Position numbers and translations under genes: made by a program. The notes under the pieces were generated by a model that was given only the letters and a program-made list of their open reading frames with translations, did not search any database and was not told where the DNA came from. From Lucifuga dentata (lineage: Eukaryota > Chordata > Actinopteri > Ophidiiformes > Bythitidae), in the NCBI GenBank assembly GCA_014773175.1, contig VXCM01003313.1, positions 40,586 to 104,585 on the forward strand: DNA of 64,000 nt, read 5' to 3'. Positions 21,787 through 34,820 of the stretch are shown one piece after another (within the stretch, counting starts at the first letter, position 1; every line of letters starts with the position of its first letter).

Positions 21787-22104
21787 CTGGAAAATGGAGA
21801 GTTATGGATACACGCAGGACCTATTTGTGTGATTTTGTATCCTCATTACATCTTCAGTTCCATCTACACTCATTATAATCAGTGGTCACTGAACGCACAC
21901 AGACCTCATGCAGTTTACACAGCTGAGGCCAGATATTTCCATGAACAGTTAGCACACCCACAACATTAGCTAATTATTTTTTCTACAATTTGCTCAGTCA
22001 ATTTTCTCACAAATAAAACTTTATAGCTTATATCTGTAACTTTCCTAACATTGTCACTCTCTGGTGTGGAAAGAGATAATTGAAAGGACGTTCCATCTCC
22101 AGCA

Positions 22105-22135
22105 AAGATGACGGATTTGCATATGGTTTATTTGA
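22105..22135. promoter_or_regulatory. Octamer-like site ATTTGCAT
   Basis: Perfect POU octamer ATTTGCAT at 22115-22122 followed by ATGGTTTATTTG. An isolated site; an 8-base match is expected by chance about twice in a window this size counting both strands, so weight is low. Confidence 0.15.
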
Positions 22136-22199
22136 ATCATCCACTGTAAAACATGTAAAAGGTGCCAGTTTGTGAAATGTGATGCTGCTGAGATTACAG

Positions 22200-23510
22200 T
22201 TGATTTTGATGCATCACCTTGGACAGGTGAACTGACAGGTGACCTGACAAGCCGATCAGCATTTCTCAGTATTAGTGAATAGAGAGCTTCAGCAATCATA
22301 ATAGTTAAGCTATTTAGTGTTAGTGTTTTATGAAAGTCCGCTACTCAGACAAATATATCTTAATGACAAAACATTATGGATACAAGCTTTAAGCTCTTTT
22401 CCATGATGTGTAAAATTACCAATTCCTCAGATATTTCAACATATCTATGGTGTTATTTCTTATGTGCTATAAATACCAATCAATTTGTTTAGATGCACTT
22501 TGATTATACTCCAGTTTTAATGTTTTAAAGTTTTAATGATTAATCAGTTTTTTTCTTCAACATGCTGAATGTTGTAATGTAAACACCATAATTAGATTGA
22601 AATCAACATAAATCTACTTTGGCTTACTCAGAATAACATACCTTCATTATTTGAATGACAGCTCCCAACAAGTGAACATGTTCAGTATAAGTGAGCTTAG
22701 AGGTAAAGCTAAAGCTAAGATGCTGATGATGCTGACACTTATTTGAGGTTTAGAAGTTGCATTACAAATTTAGAATGGAACTGTCAAAAAGTTTTTTGTA
22801 ATAGTTTATGTAGTGAATTTGCAGTTGTGTAGATACAGTATGCACATTGATCCAGCTGTCATATGCATTTTTATGAGCTTTTATTTCTTTTTGTCTAAAT
22901 AAAATTGTATAAAACTGATTCCCATTTAACTGGCTTTCTCTTACCCCTAGAGCTGAACTCCGTTGGATTTTCTCTGGACTTACAGGCTTACAGTCTTGGC
23001 AGGTCCTTGACTTATTCACATTACACAAGACTGACCAAACTGGGTCTGGCAAAGTTAAGCATGTTTTCAAAAACTCTTGTAATGAGTGGTGTTGAGTTGT
23101 GAGGGCTAAAATCTGCAGCCAGTCTAGAGACCATTCTGGGCAACACACTCTCTCTTTGTTCTGCTGTGTGCTTTCTTCTGTACCAATAAGAGTTTTTTTT
23201 TTTTTTCAAAGGATTTGGATGTCTTTGACCTCTTCATGTCTCTCTGCCAGCCTGTCTAGTGGGTGTGATGCTTACTAAATACAGCCTGATTGATTGTCTG
23301 AAGGATTGATTGATTGGCGTCTAAGAAGCCCCTTTATCATTGCAAACTGTAATGACTGGCTTCTCTCACTCTCTCATTCTATCTCTATGCCCACCCACCA
23401 TCACTGTATACTGTACATCTTTCCCCTCTTTATCTCTTTCTTTCTATCTCTTTTTTGTCCATACACACATACTGTATACGCACACACATTTCCCACTCTC
23501 AGTCCCTCAT
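22200..23510. other. AT-rich stretch without a recognised gene
   Basis: AT-rich with a poly(T) at about 23193-23206. A frame at 22762-23148 on the minus strand (128 codons) has no recognised motif. Confidence 0.5.
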
Positions 23511-23526
23511 TGACTGTCTTCTGTAG

Positions 23527-23581
23527 GCTCTCGGTCTGCCAGACAGTCACTTGGCTCCTGAAGGACGAGAGCAGTAGACAG
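23527..23581 (+). other. Candidate short exon
   Basis: A pyrimidine-rich acceptor ending CTTCTGTAG precedes a 55-base segment ending ACAG, followed by GTAATCTT. Reading from its second base gives 18 open codons (Leu-Ser-Val-Cys-Gln-Thr...Ser-Ser-Arg-Gln). Reading from the first base runs 16 codons to a TAG. No family is recognised. A T/C-rich neighbourhood makes chance acceptors common. Confidence 0.2.
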
Positions 23582-23758
23582 GTAATCTTTTAATCTCCCC
23601 TCCATCTCCCTGCCTTTTTATTCCATTCTCTGCTAAAACATTTCATATTCTAATCGGCTCCTATGTGCGTCACATCCCCTGCAGCACCTCTTAATACCTT
23701 TCTATAGATCCATCAAACTCACCAACAATCTACTAAGTTTATTTAATTCCCCCCACCT

Positions 23759-23760
<2 letters not shown>

Positions 23761-23791
<31 letters not shown>

Positions 23792-23799
23792 NTTTTTTT
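23761..23799. repeat. Poly(T) tract broken by an N
   Basis: A 31-base T run, N at 23792, then 7 more T. True length unknown. Confidence 0.9.
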
Positions 23800-23819
23800 A
23801 ACTTTTCCTGGAATTCAAA

Positions 23820-23945
23820 TGCAGCTTTTACATCCTCTCACTCTTACCTCAATCTCTTCTTGCCTCCCCCCTCCTTACCCTCTCTCTCCACCACCTCTTT
23901 TTTTCTTCCTTCCTCACCTCCATTTCTTTCCTTCAGTCTTAGCCT
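23820..23945. repeat. Pyrimidine-rich low-complexity tract
   Basis: C/T-dominated plus strand. The Pro/Ser/Leu-rich frame here is a composition artefact. Confidence 0.7.
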
Positions 23946-24879
23946 GGAGGTTAGCGCTAAACGTGCATCATTCAGCGAAAAACAAAAGGAGTGAATTGAT
24001 TGGGTTATCAGCTGCTGCTCTGGTGGACCCTTTGATCAGAACTGAAAAGCAGCGCTACATGTCAGAATTCTGCTTCAGCAGCTCTTTCTGAGTTTTACAA
24101 TTACTACACGCCACGGTCACATCCAAAGTTTCCCCTCCCTCTCTCCCCACAGTCTTAGGGTTAGGGCCTGTGGCGATGAGCGTTATTATGACTCATTCTG
24201 TGTTCTCCTTGCTGAGCATAGAGCGGGGAGATTGTGTTAGGGAGATATGCTGCTATGGAACGCTGGCTGCTACAACTTAGTTGATAGTGTATATTCAGAC
24301 TGTGCTCCTTTGACTGGGGAGGGGTCAAATTAACCATCACCCACATAGGGTTCCCACAGTATTCTGTCAGTCTCTGTCAACTTGTGGAGAGTCCCACTGT
24401 ACACTAGATATAGCCAACAATACAACATGCGAGTTCATCATCGGATCAGTTAACCTTGAACCAAGATAGAGGAAATGGTGAAACCTGCCTGTTCATTAAT
24501 AACTAAGTGCTGCAAAAAGAGGTCAACAGGTCAATGTGGAGGAGCGCTGTTTGTTACATTCTGTTTTTCTCAGTGCCTGACATAACCTGCAAGGTCAAGA
24601 ATAACAATAGAGAAAGAATGGCTCCATTTTGACCTGATGAGAGGCAGGACTTCAAACATCAGATTAATGTGTCCTGAATTACAGTAAATGTACATTTGAG
24701 GAAACGACTGTGGTATAACAATGAAACAGCGCCACACAAAAATACAGGAAGTGCAGTGAAAAAATAAATGGCCAGGATTTCAGATGAAGCACACACATGC
24801 ACACATACAGAGAGGCACCATCACGTGCTCACTAAAACAACAGAACAGTCCATTTCTTTTCTCTACAGAGTGCCTAAGG

Positions 24880-25240
24880 GTCTTGGCTCCTAAACAGTCA
24901 CCTCGCTTCCACAGTAATTGGCTGGCTGGTACTTAAGGCGAACAGCTTTTAATAAGCAATAGAGGCAGGAGCCAAACTGACAATAACGGCTGCCCTACAT
25001 CAATTATTGGATACATATCCATCACTTGCTGACTTATATGTGACCCCAGGCACCTGCCAGCTGAGGTATTGACTGGCCAGCTCTCCCCAGTGCAAGTGAC
25101 AAGTTCCATTTGCAATCACATTTATTAAACGGCTGTTAGAATGAGTGAAGGCCTGGGCAATCCCACATTGCTCTGCCAGCTTTAGCTCTTATTAATCCGA
25201 AAGCCTCCAAAGAATGGATAAATGTCCAAAGCTGATAGAT
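24880..25240. promoter_or_regulatory. Candidate conserved non-coding element
   Basis: A 360-base block without simple repeats. It contains CAGTAATTGGCTGGCTGG, TACTTAAGGCG (NKX-like), CTTTTAATAAGCAATAG, GACAATAACGG, CATCAATTATTGG and CACATTTATTAAACGG. This is one of the longest uninterrupted unique, motif-dense blocks in the window. Function is inferred. Confidence 0.35.
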
Positions 25241-25249
25241 TTGAAGAAG

Positions 25250-26100
25250 TATGTGAGTGAATGATTGGATGTGGTGTCTCACCCCCTGTCCACCTGGATC
25301 TCAAATGCTGGGCGTTTTGTTGTTATTCTCTCTGTTCTGAAGTGTCTTATCTCAGGTTTGAGTTGTAACATGAATAATACTCCAAACTGATGAATGAGCT
25401 TGCAGGTGACAGGGTTAACTATGAGACAGGAGGAGTGACTGGATGTGTTTTCATGTTTGATTCATCTTGAAAATTAACAAAGTGGAATGCAATATGAAAA
25501 TAAACCATAAGTACTGCACTCAAAGACAGATGTACAAATGCAACAAAAAACAAAAATACAGCAGTTTGACCACAGAGCTTGTGCACCCTGCAGTGTATCA
25601 ACATACTTTGGTTACAAATGAAGCCATTTTCCTGTGTGAATACACCAATTTCAGTTTTTGCAAAGAGTGTATTCATGCCATATCCTGGCAGTGTTGGTGC
25701 TCTGTACTGTATGCTTATTCGCTTACAGCACAGGGACTCACTTTGTTGGGATGTAAGCTTGTGTGTGAGCGTGTGTGTTGATATCTAATTTTGTGTATGA
25801 ATATATAACTGATGGCTTGTTACATTTAGTAATACCATTATTTTTAATTATCTATTTGTAAAACCTGGTTTGTGCAAGTCCAGCAGGTCTTCTCAGAGAA
25901 GTGCCTTGACAGGCAAACAGGGGCCAGGTTTATGGGCCAAATCCATCCAAAAATTAAAAGAGAGGGGGGTGAGAGAGTAGAAGACTGAGTGAAAGAGCAA
26001 GAGAAAGGACAGGACAGGAAAATGATGAAGGGCCTGCTGAAAAGTGGCTTCTCCTCTTCTTTCCTCTCCCTTCCTCCATCCTTCAGCCCTCCCACTCCCT
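25250..26100. other. Stretch without a recognised gene
   Basis: Unique-looking AT-rich DNA, becoming purine-rich at about 25955-26030 and pyrimidine-rich to 26110. Confidence 0.45.
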
Positions 26101-26109
26101 TCATTCCCT

Positions 26110-26180
26110 GCCCCATTGAATTATGCCTCCCCTAATTGGCTTCAGTGGCGCTTAAAGCAAACAGTTTAAATAAGTAAAAG
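26110..26180. promoter_or_regulatory. Candidate conserved non-coding element
   Basis: Compact block with TTGAATTATGCC, CCTAATTGGCTTCAGTGG and CGCTTAAAGC followed by AGTTTAAATAAG, flanked by pyrimidine-rich and CT-array DNA. Confidence 0.25.
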
Positions 26181-26243
26181 GCACTTGGATGAGGAAGCAG
26201 GGCCTTGCAATTATTGGAACTACATCAGTCAGGGACCTGCTCT

Positions 26244-26244
<1 letters not shown>

Positions 26245-26293
<49 letters not shown>

Positions 26294-26339
26294 NCTCTCT
26301 CTCTTTCTCTCTCTCTCTCTCTGTCTCTCTCTCTCTCTC
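26245..26339. repeat. (CT)n microsatellite broken by an N
   Basis: Long CT array with N at 26294 and minor TT/GT interruptions. The real length is uncertain. Confidence 0.95.
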
Positions 26340-26479
26340 GTCTGGATATTTTGGTGTGACAGTAGTAAGGAGAAGGAGAAGATACAGTGAAGTGGTATGT
26401 GTACCGATGTGTGTGAGGTAGTTCTGGGTATGTGTGTTTGTGGAGTTAAGGTAGAGCTGAGCTGGCCTGACAGGGGAGT

Positions 26480-26800
26480 GATAGACAGCCCACAGGTACA
26501 GGATCCATTATCTAATGACCGTGCCGTTTAATCATGCGTCTCTCTGACATGTTTATAAGGCTGAACTTTGTGGTGCTATTAGAGGTGGAGACAGGAGAGG
26601 GCTGTAGCCTCAGCCTCGGGCCCCCAGGGCAGGCCTGGCCCTTTACCTCCTCTCTCACACCTATTATATGCTAATTACAGCCATTCCTAAACCACGCTTA
26701 CAAGGAGTNTACCTCCTCTCTCACACCTATTATATGCTAATTACAGCCATTCCTAAACCACGCTTACAAGGAGTTAATTTAGTGAGCCATTACACCAGTC
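26480..26800. promoter_or_regulatory. Candidate conserved non-coding element, partly duplicated by assembly
   Basis: Contains CATTATCTAATGACCGTGCC, GTTTAATCATGCG, TTATATGCTAATTACAGCC and GAGTTAATTTAGTGAGCC. The TATATGCTAATTACAG part appears twice because of the overlap at N 26709. Enhancer role is inferred. Confidence 0.3.
26644..26774. repeat. Exact 65-base duplication flanking a single N (assembly overlap)
   Basis: Bases 26644-26708 equal 26710-26774 with only the N at 26709 between. Confidence 0.92.
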
Positions 26801-28050
26801 TATATTTCAGGGTGCTGTGTGTAGGGCCCTCGTGGGGCTTTGGAGGAGGTGTGGAAGTGAAGATGAGAAGCTGGAAGAAATGGGTGCTTTATGTCCCACG
26901 GGGGAGAAGGGAACAGATGAGTGAAGAGTGGCAAGTCTGCTCGCTGCAAGATTTGTCTGACTGGAATGAAAGAGCTGGAACAGGCACTTTTGGTCAACCA
27001 TTCAGCGATAGGAGGAGGAATGAATGTGGACGAGAGTAACAATATACTATTGTTGAACAAGTTCTGGAGTATCTACATTCAGGGTGGGCAGGTTTCTATC
27101 TTCCCCCTGAACATCCCCCAAAACATTCCTTTTGCTTGATTTGTCACCATCTCTGCACAGAGGCTTACTTGTCTTTTTTCTGAATGACAGGAGTCATATC
27201 TAACAAATTTTATGTTTCTTTTTCCAAACATTGCAAGTTTTTGATTAGCTCAAATGTCATGTAAATCATCTGGTGCTGCTAGTTATTATTTGCTACAGTG
27301 TTATCAGCCTGGAAGTTGAATTAAGAGGTGTTAAAAATAAATAATATTGAAAAAAAAATAGAACCATGAGAGCAACATTAATCTCAGCCCCAGAAGAGGT
27401 TCTGAATATAGTCTGCAGATAAACAATACAATAGCCTAGTTTAGTAGGACAAGACCTAAATCTATATATTGATTATTATTATTTGAATATAATGACAGTT
27501 TGCAGTTGCAAGCCTATCTTATCAGAGTAGTCAAATTAATATTAGAGGCATATTCCAAGAAGCCATTCAGAGTCATTAATTTATTCTGAGTATCTTCAGT
27601 TACTTTGCCACATCTAACACAAAGCCTTTTGAGAATTTGCTGCTTCCTGATTCTCAGAGAGGAGGAGATGTAAAAACAGGCACAGGGGATATGCAGTATA
27701 CAAGAACTGGGGAGGTATAGCAATGGGGACATGAAATCAAAAGAGGAAAATGGGGAAAATGGTGGATAGGAAACCTGAGGGGACAGGGCCCTGTGGAGCA
27801 GCAGGGATGAGCAAAGGGAGTGTGTGAAAAAAGATGGAAAGATGTGGAGACAGGGGAAGAAGGAATCAGATAGATGCAATGGGAGAAAGAGTGGCGATAC
27901 AAGAGGTCTCTGCTCTGGGGGGTAAATTAAAACGGTTTCCTCTTATCTTTATTTGTGACACTCAGGAGCAGCATCCCATGTACAAGGGACACATACAGTA
28001 TACATGTGCACATACCACACACTGAAAGCTGGTGTCTGTGTGTATGAGAA
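26800..28050. other. Stretch without a recognised gene
   Basis: AT-rich unique DNA. Purine-rich at about 27660-27900, which creates minus-strand Ser/Phe/His-rich frames with no recognisable domain. Confidence 0.5.
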
Positions 28051-28053
28051 GAT

Positions 28054-28054
<1 letters not shown>

Positions 28055-28089
<35 letters not shown>
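28055..28089. repeat. (GT)n microsatellite
   Basis: Pure GT run of about 17 units followed by GCGC. Confidence 0.95.
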
Positions 28090-28093
<4 letters not shown>

Positions 28094-28149
28094 TTGTTGT
28101 CTTCTGTTTATGTGAGGCTATGCCTCTGCTGCTGCTACCTCCAGGAGGC

Positions 28150-28335
28150 AGGAGGCTATAACTCCATCACCTCGCCGCCTATCGACTCCCTCTAAGGGGG
28201 ATCGATAGTGGAATGATGGCCCTCCTATGTCTTCTCCATCCATCCGCTGGGCCATTGAGCGCATGTTAATGTTATGAATTATCGAGAGAACAGTTACTAT
28301 TGATTGGCTGAGGATTATTGGTGAGCTGGATAGAG
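28150..28335. promoter_or_regulatory. Candidate conserved non-coding element
   Basis: Unique block containing GGGGATCGATAGTGGAATG, GGGCCATTGAGCGCATG, AATTATCGAGAGAACAG and TATTGATTGGCTGAGG, a PBX-like TGATTGG core. Clear break from the GT array on the left and the GGA-rich sequence on the right. Inference only. Confidence 0.3.
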
Positions 28336-28639
28336 GGATGGGGAGGGCAAGGCAAGGCTGGGGAATGACGGGCCAGGAGGGAAGGACAGGTCAAAATCCT
28401 ACAGAAAGGTTTAAATATCTACTAAGACTCCTGACCCCTAAATGGCCCAGGTCAGAGGTGGCCTGGAGGGCGAGGCTGACTGTTTGTTGTTTTCAACCCC
28501 CCACACCTCCACAATCCAACCATATTCACACCTTTGCACACTGTCATCCCATTTTTTGCTCACAAAGACACACTTATTTTCTCAGGAGTCTCTCACTCTC
28601 TTCGACCTTCTATCCTTCTACCCAGCGCTTGTAGTTTCC

Positions 28640-30340
28640 TGAGCTAATCTTGGCTCACCGTGCGATTATTTACAATAGCATGCATTAGTCAGATCTGAGA
28701 CACTGATACCTAAAACAGATTATTTATGTTAAGGGCAGGAATTTCTGAACTTTGGAGAGAGACGTTGTCCTTTATTATTTCAAAATGGTTTCCTCTCACT
28801 CTCTCTCTGTCTATCTTTTGCTCTCTCTCTGTTCTGTTTTGATATGAATGAAGCATGAGGTAGAACTGAGGGTGGATTAAAGCTTGTACACCTGATACTC
28901 TCAAAACATAGACTCCACCTTTCTGGGAAACATATAAACACTCACACATGCATTCATACACACACAATCACACATGCATACACACACAGTCTCCAGTTTG
29001 TATGATCTGGAATGGCCCTGAATTCTCACAGAGCCCAGAGGAATTGAAAAAAGGACTTTCCCAAGGAAATGCTAAACTTGTTCAGCTCAGGAAAGGTTTG
29101 CAGACTGGGAGAAGTAGCGACATTCTAGTGTGGGAAGGGAGAAGTGTTGTTATTCCACAGGTGACTATCACATGATTTTAATAAAGCTTACTGGAACAGC
29201 AAAGCATTTTACAAAATATTTTTCTAAAGCTCGCAGGAACTATCAATAACTCTTATCTCTTTTTTTTTGGGGGGAGGGGGAGGGGTGATTTTCTTCAGCA
29301 TTTTACTCTCATTTGATTAATATTTTCTATACAGAAAATGTAAAGGGAAGAAAAATCATGGGCATAATTATTAAGTTTTAGACTATGATAGAAAATGAGA
29401 TCATAAGATAACAGGTATTTTCTGTGTGGCCTTAAAGTAGGATGATAAGCTTACCATAGCACTGTGTGCTACGTGCATATTCTCAGTGTATGCAGCAAAC
29501 ACTGTAACTGCCACCACATATGATATATTGTAGCACATTTAGCTTATTCAATAGAACAGAGAACAAGAGAAAACATTATGCTTGCCAATAGCTCTTTATT
29601 GTCCCACAAAAGTGCTCCAGTCTTCAGCCAGGCTGCACAGCAGTCAAATCAAAAGAACAACTTTATACAGTATCACCCAACCAATCTTGTATCATACAGT
29701 TTGACAATAACACTACTGTGCCCATTAGGAATAGGAGATATAGCCTTAAAATAAAATCATGATATCTGAAGGTATTTGTGCAAAACAATATTAAACATGA
29801 TATGAAGAATGTAATAGTGAATAGTGTAGCACTGGCAATTGCATTAGTATACAATGCTGCAAAACTGTAACAACATGAGGAAAAGTAAGTGTAAAAGTAG
29901 GCAAAGTGTTTTCTGCATTAAAAGTATAAATATCTACATCCTGTAATATTTTAAGTTAACAACAACTCAAATTAACTTGACTTATTAGTCTCCAGTAGTG
30001 TATAAAACATAAATGAGTTAAATGAATAAACCAGATATGTGAAGCCTAATCTTTACAGTGGCAAATTGTAACCTCTCCTATTCAGTCTGAGTAAGGTGAG
30101 CGGCAAAATATTTCCAATATCAACTTGTTGTAAGGAAAACACTTTAAACGCTTTTTGTGGATGTGCTGTAGATCACTGTTATCAGCTGTGACAAACTGAA
30201 TCTGATTGGTTGGCAGAAGCTTCCATATCTTCAGCAAAGTGCCTCTATGCAGACCATCTAATATTGTAAAACTTCTCCAAATTTAAAAAGGAAATTCCTT
30301 GATCCCTGCATATTTCTGTGTTTCAATTTTTTGCCGCCCC
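28640..30340. other. Stretch without a recognised gene
   Basis: AT-rich unique DNA with degenerate CA text at about 28938-28990 and a T then G-rich run at 29262-29285. No open frame with recognisable content. Confidence 0.5.
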
Positions 30341-30359
30341 ATTTATAGAACATAAAAAT

Positions 30360-30396
30360 GTGCGTGCGTGTGTGTGCGTGCACGCACACACGCACA
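30360..30396. repeat. GCGTGTG/CACACGC near-palindrome
   Basis: A GTGTGCGTG arm meets a CACGCACAC arm head-on at TGCA. The arms differ by one dinucleotide unit. The self-complementary alternating purine-pyrimidine text could form a hairpin or Z-DNA in principle. Confidence 0.7.
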
Positions 30397-30726
30397 GAAA
30401 TTTGAGAGTAAAATCTCTGAGCTCTAACACTCACAGTGCCTCTTTAAATTCATCACAGTTATTTCCTGATGCTTAAAAAAACATGTAGTGAGGATGGGCT
30501 GTTTGTGTGCTGCTGCAGGTAAGAAGAGGGACATGGTTCTCTGCCTGCAGCAGGTATCTCTCCTTTCCGACAGATGAACACGCTTGGGTCCTGCAAAATT
30601 TCATGGCGAATTCAATTAATTTTGTTATAAATGAACCAGGAAAAGAGGAGAGATTAGAGGAGAGAGACAAAAATAAAGAGAGTTTCAGTTTCACTCTGCA
30701 ATATCATCAATATCACGATTTTTGTC

Positions 30727-30727
<1 letters not shown>

Positions 30728-30799
<72 letters not shown>

Positions 30800-30854
30800 A
30801 TATATATATATATCTATATATATATATATATATAGATATATATATATATATATA
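30728..30854. repeat. Compound (TATC)n-(TA)n microsatellite
   Basis: About 17 TATC units run into a (TA)n array that contains one TCTA and one TAGATA variant placed nearly symmetrically, so the TA part is an imperfect palindrome. Confidence 0.95.
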
Positions 30855-30859
30855 AACTG

Positions 30860-33400
30860 GTATTATTATGAACAATATAATAAGGCACAGCCTTAGTGCC
30901 CACCATACATTGAAATATCTGGATTGCCATGATACCTATGACTGCAGACATTTTCACAAACTGTTTTTACAGTGATTATTACATTATGTGCAAGTACAAC
31001 TAGTCAAGTTACAAGTTATACTCCATTTCTTCTAGCTGTACACCAGAGACTACAGCAAGTGTCCCAGACTAGGCACTTCTTTAGTCTGCCATAATGGGTT
31101 GAATTACATGATGATGAAGCTAATGAAGGCTGATATAAACTCTTGATGAAGCGGAAATGAGCCTCTATTCAGCTCATTGCCTGCTCCTGCACTGGATAAT
31201 GTTTCCAACCAAAATTCCCAAAGGTTTCATTGAAGCTCAACAATCTGCAAACTGAAGTATGACTCATATACCAAGAGGAGCAAGAGACAGCTAACCAAGT
31301 AAAAGCCTGAGGTTACAAAACTTCCCTATGCCATTGGCTGATGGGCTGACTAGAAAAGAAAATCTACTCATTTGATGTTTCAAGTGTATAAGTTTATATA
31401 CAATAAGTTTTAGTTTTGAAAGTCACATGTTTTTCATACTGATTCCATCTATCAGTAACATTTACAGCGTGCTCTTTCTTTTTGGACACTTCATAAATTG
31501 CAAAACTGAGATAACTGCAAAGAGAAAAAGAAGAACAATAAGAACTTACAGTACCATACAGGAAAGCTTGTGACAAAGTTATTCAAAATCTCTAAGGCAT
31601 TGAAGTCTAAAGAATTTCCCACTTTAAAATGTTCTCTGCTCTCAGCCTACAGAGATTTGCTGGAAATTGATCCTGTGTCTAAGTGTTAGTCATAAATTAA
31701 CACTCCCATGCTCTCCACCTACGCCTCACTGTGTTCTCCTCTGGTTCACTAGCCTGCACAACACACACACACGCACGCATGCACACACACAAACACAAAC
31801 ACACACTAGTGGCTCATTTCAGCTTCAGTTATACTAAGATCTTTTTGACTCAGCAGGGAAAGTGTATGTAACAAAGTACTTCAAACAAAGACCTGTGACT
31901 ATATGCAATTGGAAGCATGTGTGATGTTGATAAAGGAGAGGATGATGATGTTGGGAACTATTTCGGGAAAGGAGAGGATAGAAGCGCAGAGGCTAGAATA
32001 GGAAGATTAAAATAAAACAAACTAGTGGAAAATAACTGTGAACCCAGCAGTCTAATGCGTTGACATGAATTCCAAAAGCAATCTGTTCATTCAGAGCAGA
32101 ATAGAGCCTTTAGGGACTGCAGAGAAGGCTGCTGAGATGAATAAGTAAAACTGCATTGATATTTGTTTATAAGAAAAGCCAAGTCCTGACCATGTGGTGG
32201 GCCAGGGGTAGTGTGTAAAGACCCTGCCCAATAGCAGGCTCAATAACTGTCCTGGGTCAGAAGATGGGAAGAGCATTGCCTTTCTACCCACCTGTGCCTG
32301 GAAAGAGATCACCATACAGTGCCACCAGTTTTCAGAAAAAAGTATTTTAAGAGATTTTGTGTGATTACTGTGTCAAGCCTCCACTAGACATTAGTAAATT
32401 AGACGTTAGTAAATCCCTATGACGACAGGCTTTTCACCCCACATTTGAGTGTGGCCGTCCTGACAAGGTATAAACACAGTTACTTTCCCATGGGCTCCAC
32501 ACAAAACGGATGGATTAGTTCAGTTCATTGCATTCAAATGCAATGGGTGTACATTTATATTGTGCGTATGTGTGTATTTTTCATCTTTACAACAACCTGT
32601 TATATATGACAACATAAATACAAAGTAAATAGATATATCAAGAGCACAGTTTGCAATCGATTTCTATTCTAAATTATTTTCTCTATTTTAACATCTAATC
32701 TCATCTAAAAATTAATTACCAGTAAAAACTGAATAATAGAGAGAGTGAGATAAAGACTACAAGACAAAGTAATGTGCGAATAGATCAGATGTTGGTAGTT
32801 CATTATAGTTTCAATAAAATGTAACTAAGCACTGAATAACCCCAAACCAGTCTTTTAATATGTTCATAAATAGTGAGCCAGGAGAGACAAGGGTTCAACA
32901 GGGGGCTCCTAAATAAAAGTTGTTGCATGCAAGGGCATATATCAGGGTCTGGCTATAAAGCCTGCCCTTTAGGGTGGGGAGTAGTGGGAGTAGTTGACTC
33001 CTGTCTACTGATAGGGAGTCCTATATCACTCAGTCCCTGGCCCTGCCACTCTCACACACATGCTCACACACTCACACCCTCGTAAATGTCACCTATTAAT
33101 CTGGCCTCAAGTGCTGCTCAGTGCACTGCGCCAGCAACAACCTGAGCTTAGGAGAGCGATGCTCTGTTCGGCTGGATGAGAGAAAGCGTGCCACTGAAAC
33201 ACGCAGACATAGATAGACACACACACAAATAAGCAAAACATTTTATTCTAAACAAACATAGCCCAAAATGTAAATGGTTCAAGATTCTACATTTAGGAAT
33301 GTAAGTAAAACATCCAGGCTCTCAGTGACAGCTCAGAGAAGCACTTTGCAAGCTTTTCGTTCACTTGCTCCTGGCAGACGTGCACATTCCAAGCACTTAA
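30860..33400. other. Stretch without a recognised gene
   Basis: AT-rich unique DNA with a degenerate CA run at about 31760-31806. No supported feature. Confidence 0.5.
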
Positions 33401-33405
33401 AAGTT

Positions 33406-33430
33406 AAAACACACAGACACACACACAAGG
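33406..33430. repeat. (CA)n microsatellite, degenerate
   Basis: Short CA run with interruptions. Confidence 0.75.
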
Positions 33431-33550
33431 AATAAACACACCACACACTCCATAATGCATAGACACAAAGCATTCTTCTCCCATCTGAATGGTTGTTTCT
33501 TTAAAATATTTTATTGGTGGATTTAGGAGAGGATTTGGGTATCTGCCATA

Positions 33551-33552
<2 letters not shown>

Positions 33553-33595
<43 letters not shown>

Positions 33596-33596
33596 T
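33553..33596. repeat. (GT)n microsatellite
   Basis: GT array of about 18 pure units, then one AT interruption. Confidence 0.95.
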
Positions 33597-33599
33597 CCT

Positions 33600-34778
33600 A
33601 CATGAGCAATATGGAGATAGTAAACAGCAGGTGGTGGCGTGGTATGACTCGATAAATTGTATATGGCCATAGGCATGAAACTAAGCTTGCAAAAAAAATA
33701 AACACTAACTCAGTTGGTGAGTGAGATTGGTCAGCTCAAGACATTTTGCACCAAAACACAAATATTGGCTTTTCCTCTCACCTCCTTCACCCTTACTTCA
33801 CCTAAACTGAAAACCACATGAGACTGAAAAAGAAGGCATTGTCACCCTCTTCCTGGTAATGCAGATTTCACCTGTGATGAACTTTGACCTGAAAACTTTT
33901 TGATGTTGATGTGTCTTTGTCCATATCTTCCTCCAGTGCAACCTGCAACTTGTTCTCTTTTTTCTTTTCTTTCTTTTCTTTTTAATTTGGCAAAGGAAAA
34001 AAGTCCCTGCATCTCACATTTGGCTTTTGAAATGACAAATTCATGAGAGTAACATGGCATTAATCATGCCCTTCATGATTATTGTGAAACTTTGTGGACA
34101 TACTACAATGTTCAAGTTTCAAAATCTGTTGCAAATTATTCCAGGAGGATGGAACAGTTTAAATGACAATGGATTTTCCAAGCATAGGATTTTCTATTTG
34201 AAACCTGTCGCTGGTTATGATTTTAACACGTCAGATAAATGCAGTTGAATTGCCACCGTAAGAATCGATCACAATGCATCAATGCATCTCACACCCCTAA
34301 TGGTCACTCATATTACATATACAGTAGTAAAGAGAGTCTGGAGACTCAATCATATGAGTGAGTTGGAAATCCAATGAGTGAGTGTGATGCAAAGCTGCTG
34401 ATTGTCAGTGGGATCAATACTACGATTTCACATTACACAGTCATTTCACTGTTAATATTAATAGAGGTTTAAACACAGATGTGACAATGATCAAACAGTT
34501 TTGCCTGACAGGTCTCAGTCATTATCATGATTTCTGAAACATCAAATGACACATATTGATACGTGCTTCTCATACTCAAAAGTCTAAATCCACCAAAACT
34601 CTTCTGTTTTGTATTATTTTCCCCAAAAGTAGTGCCCATTTTGAGTCATATGATATACATCTATGAATGCATTTCTGTGGATGGATGATATGGGGTGGGT
34701 GTTAGAGTCTGTGTGTGGGGGCCCACACATATTCTGAAAATCCAAATAACTATACAATACATACTCTGTGTGTGTGTG

Positions 34779-34820
<42 letters not shown>

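Larger units (their letters stand above)
20480..22100. other. Stretch without a recognised gene
   Basis: Unique-looking DNA apart from the microsatellites listed separately. No splice-bounded coding segment was found. Confidence 0.5.

Noticed and set aside
30360..30396. Terminator-like hairpin in GCGTGTG/CACACGC text
   Set aside because: It is a near-palindromic microsatellite in a vertebrate-type genome without an adjacent gene or T-run, so a terminator call has no basis.
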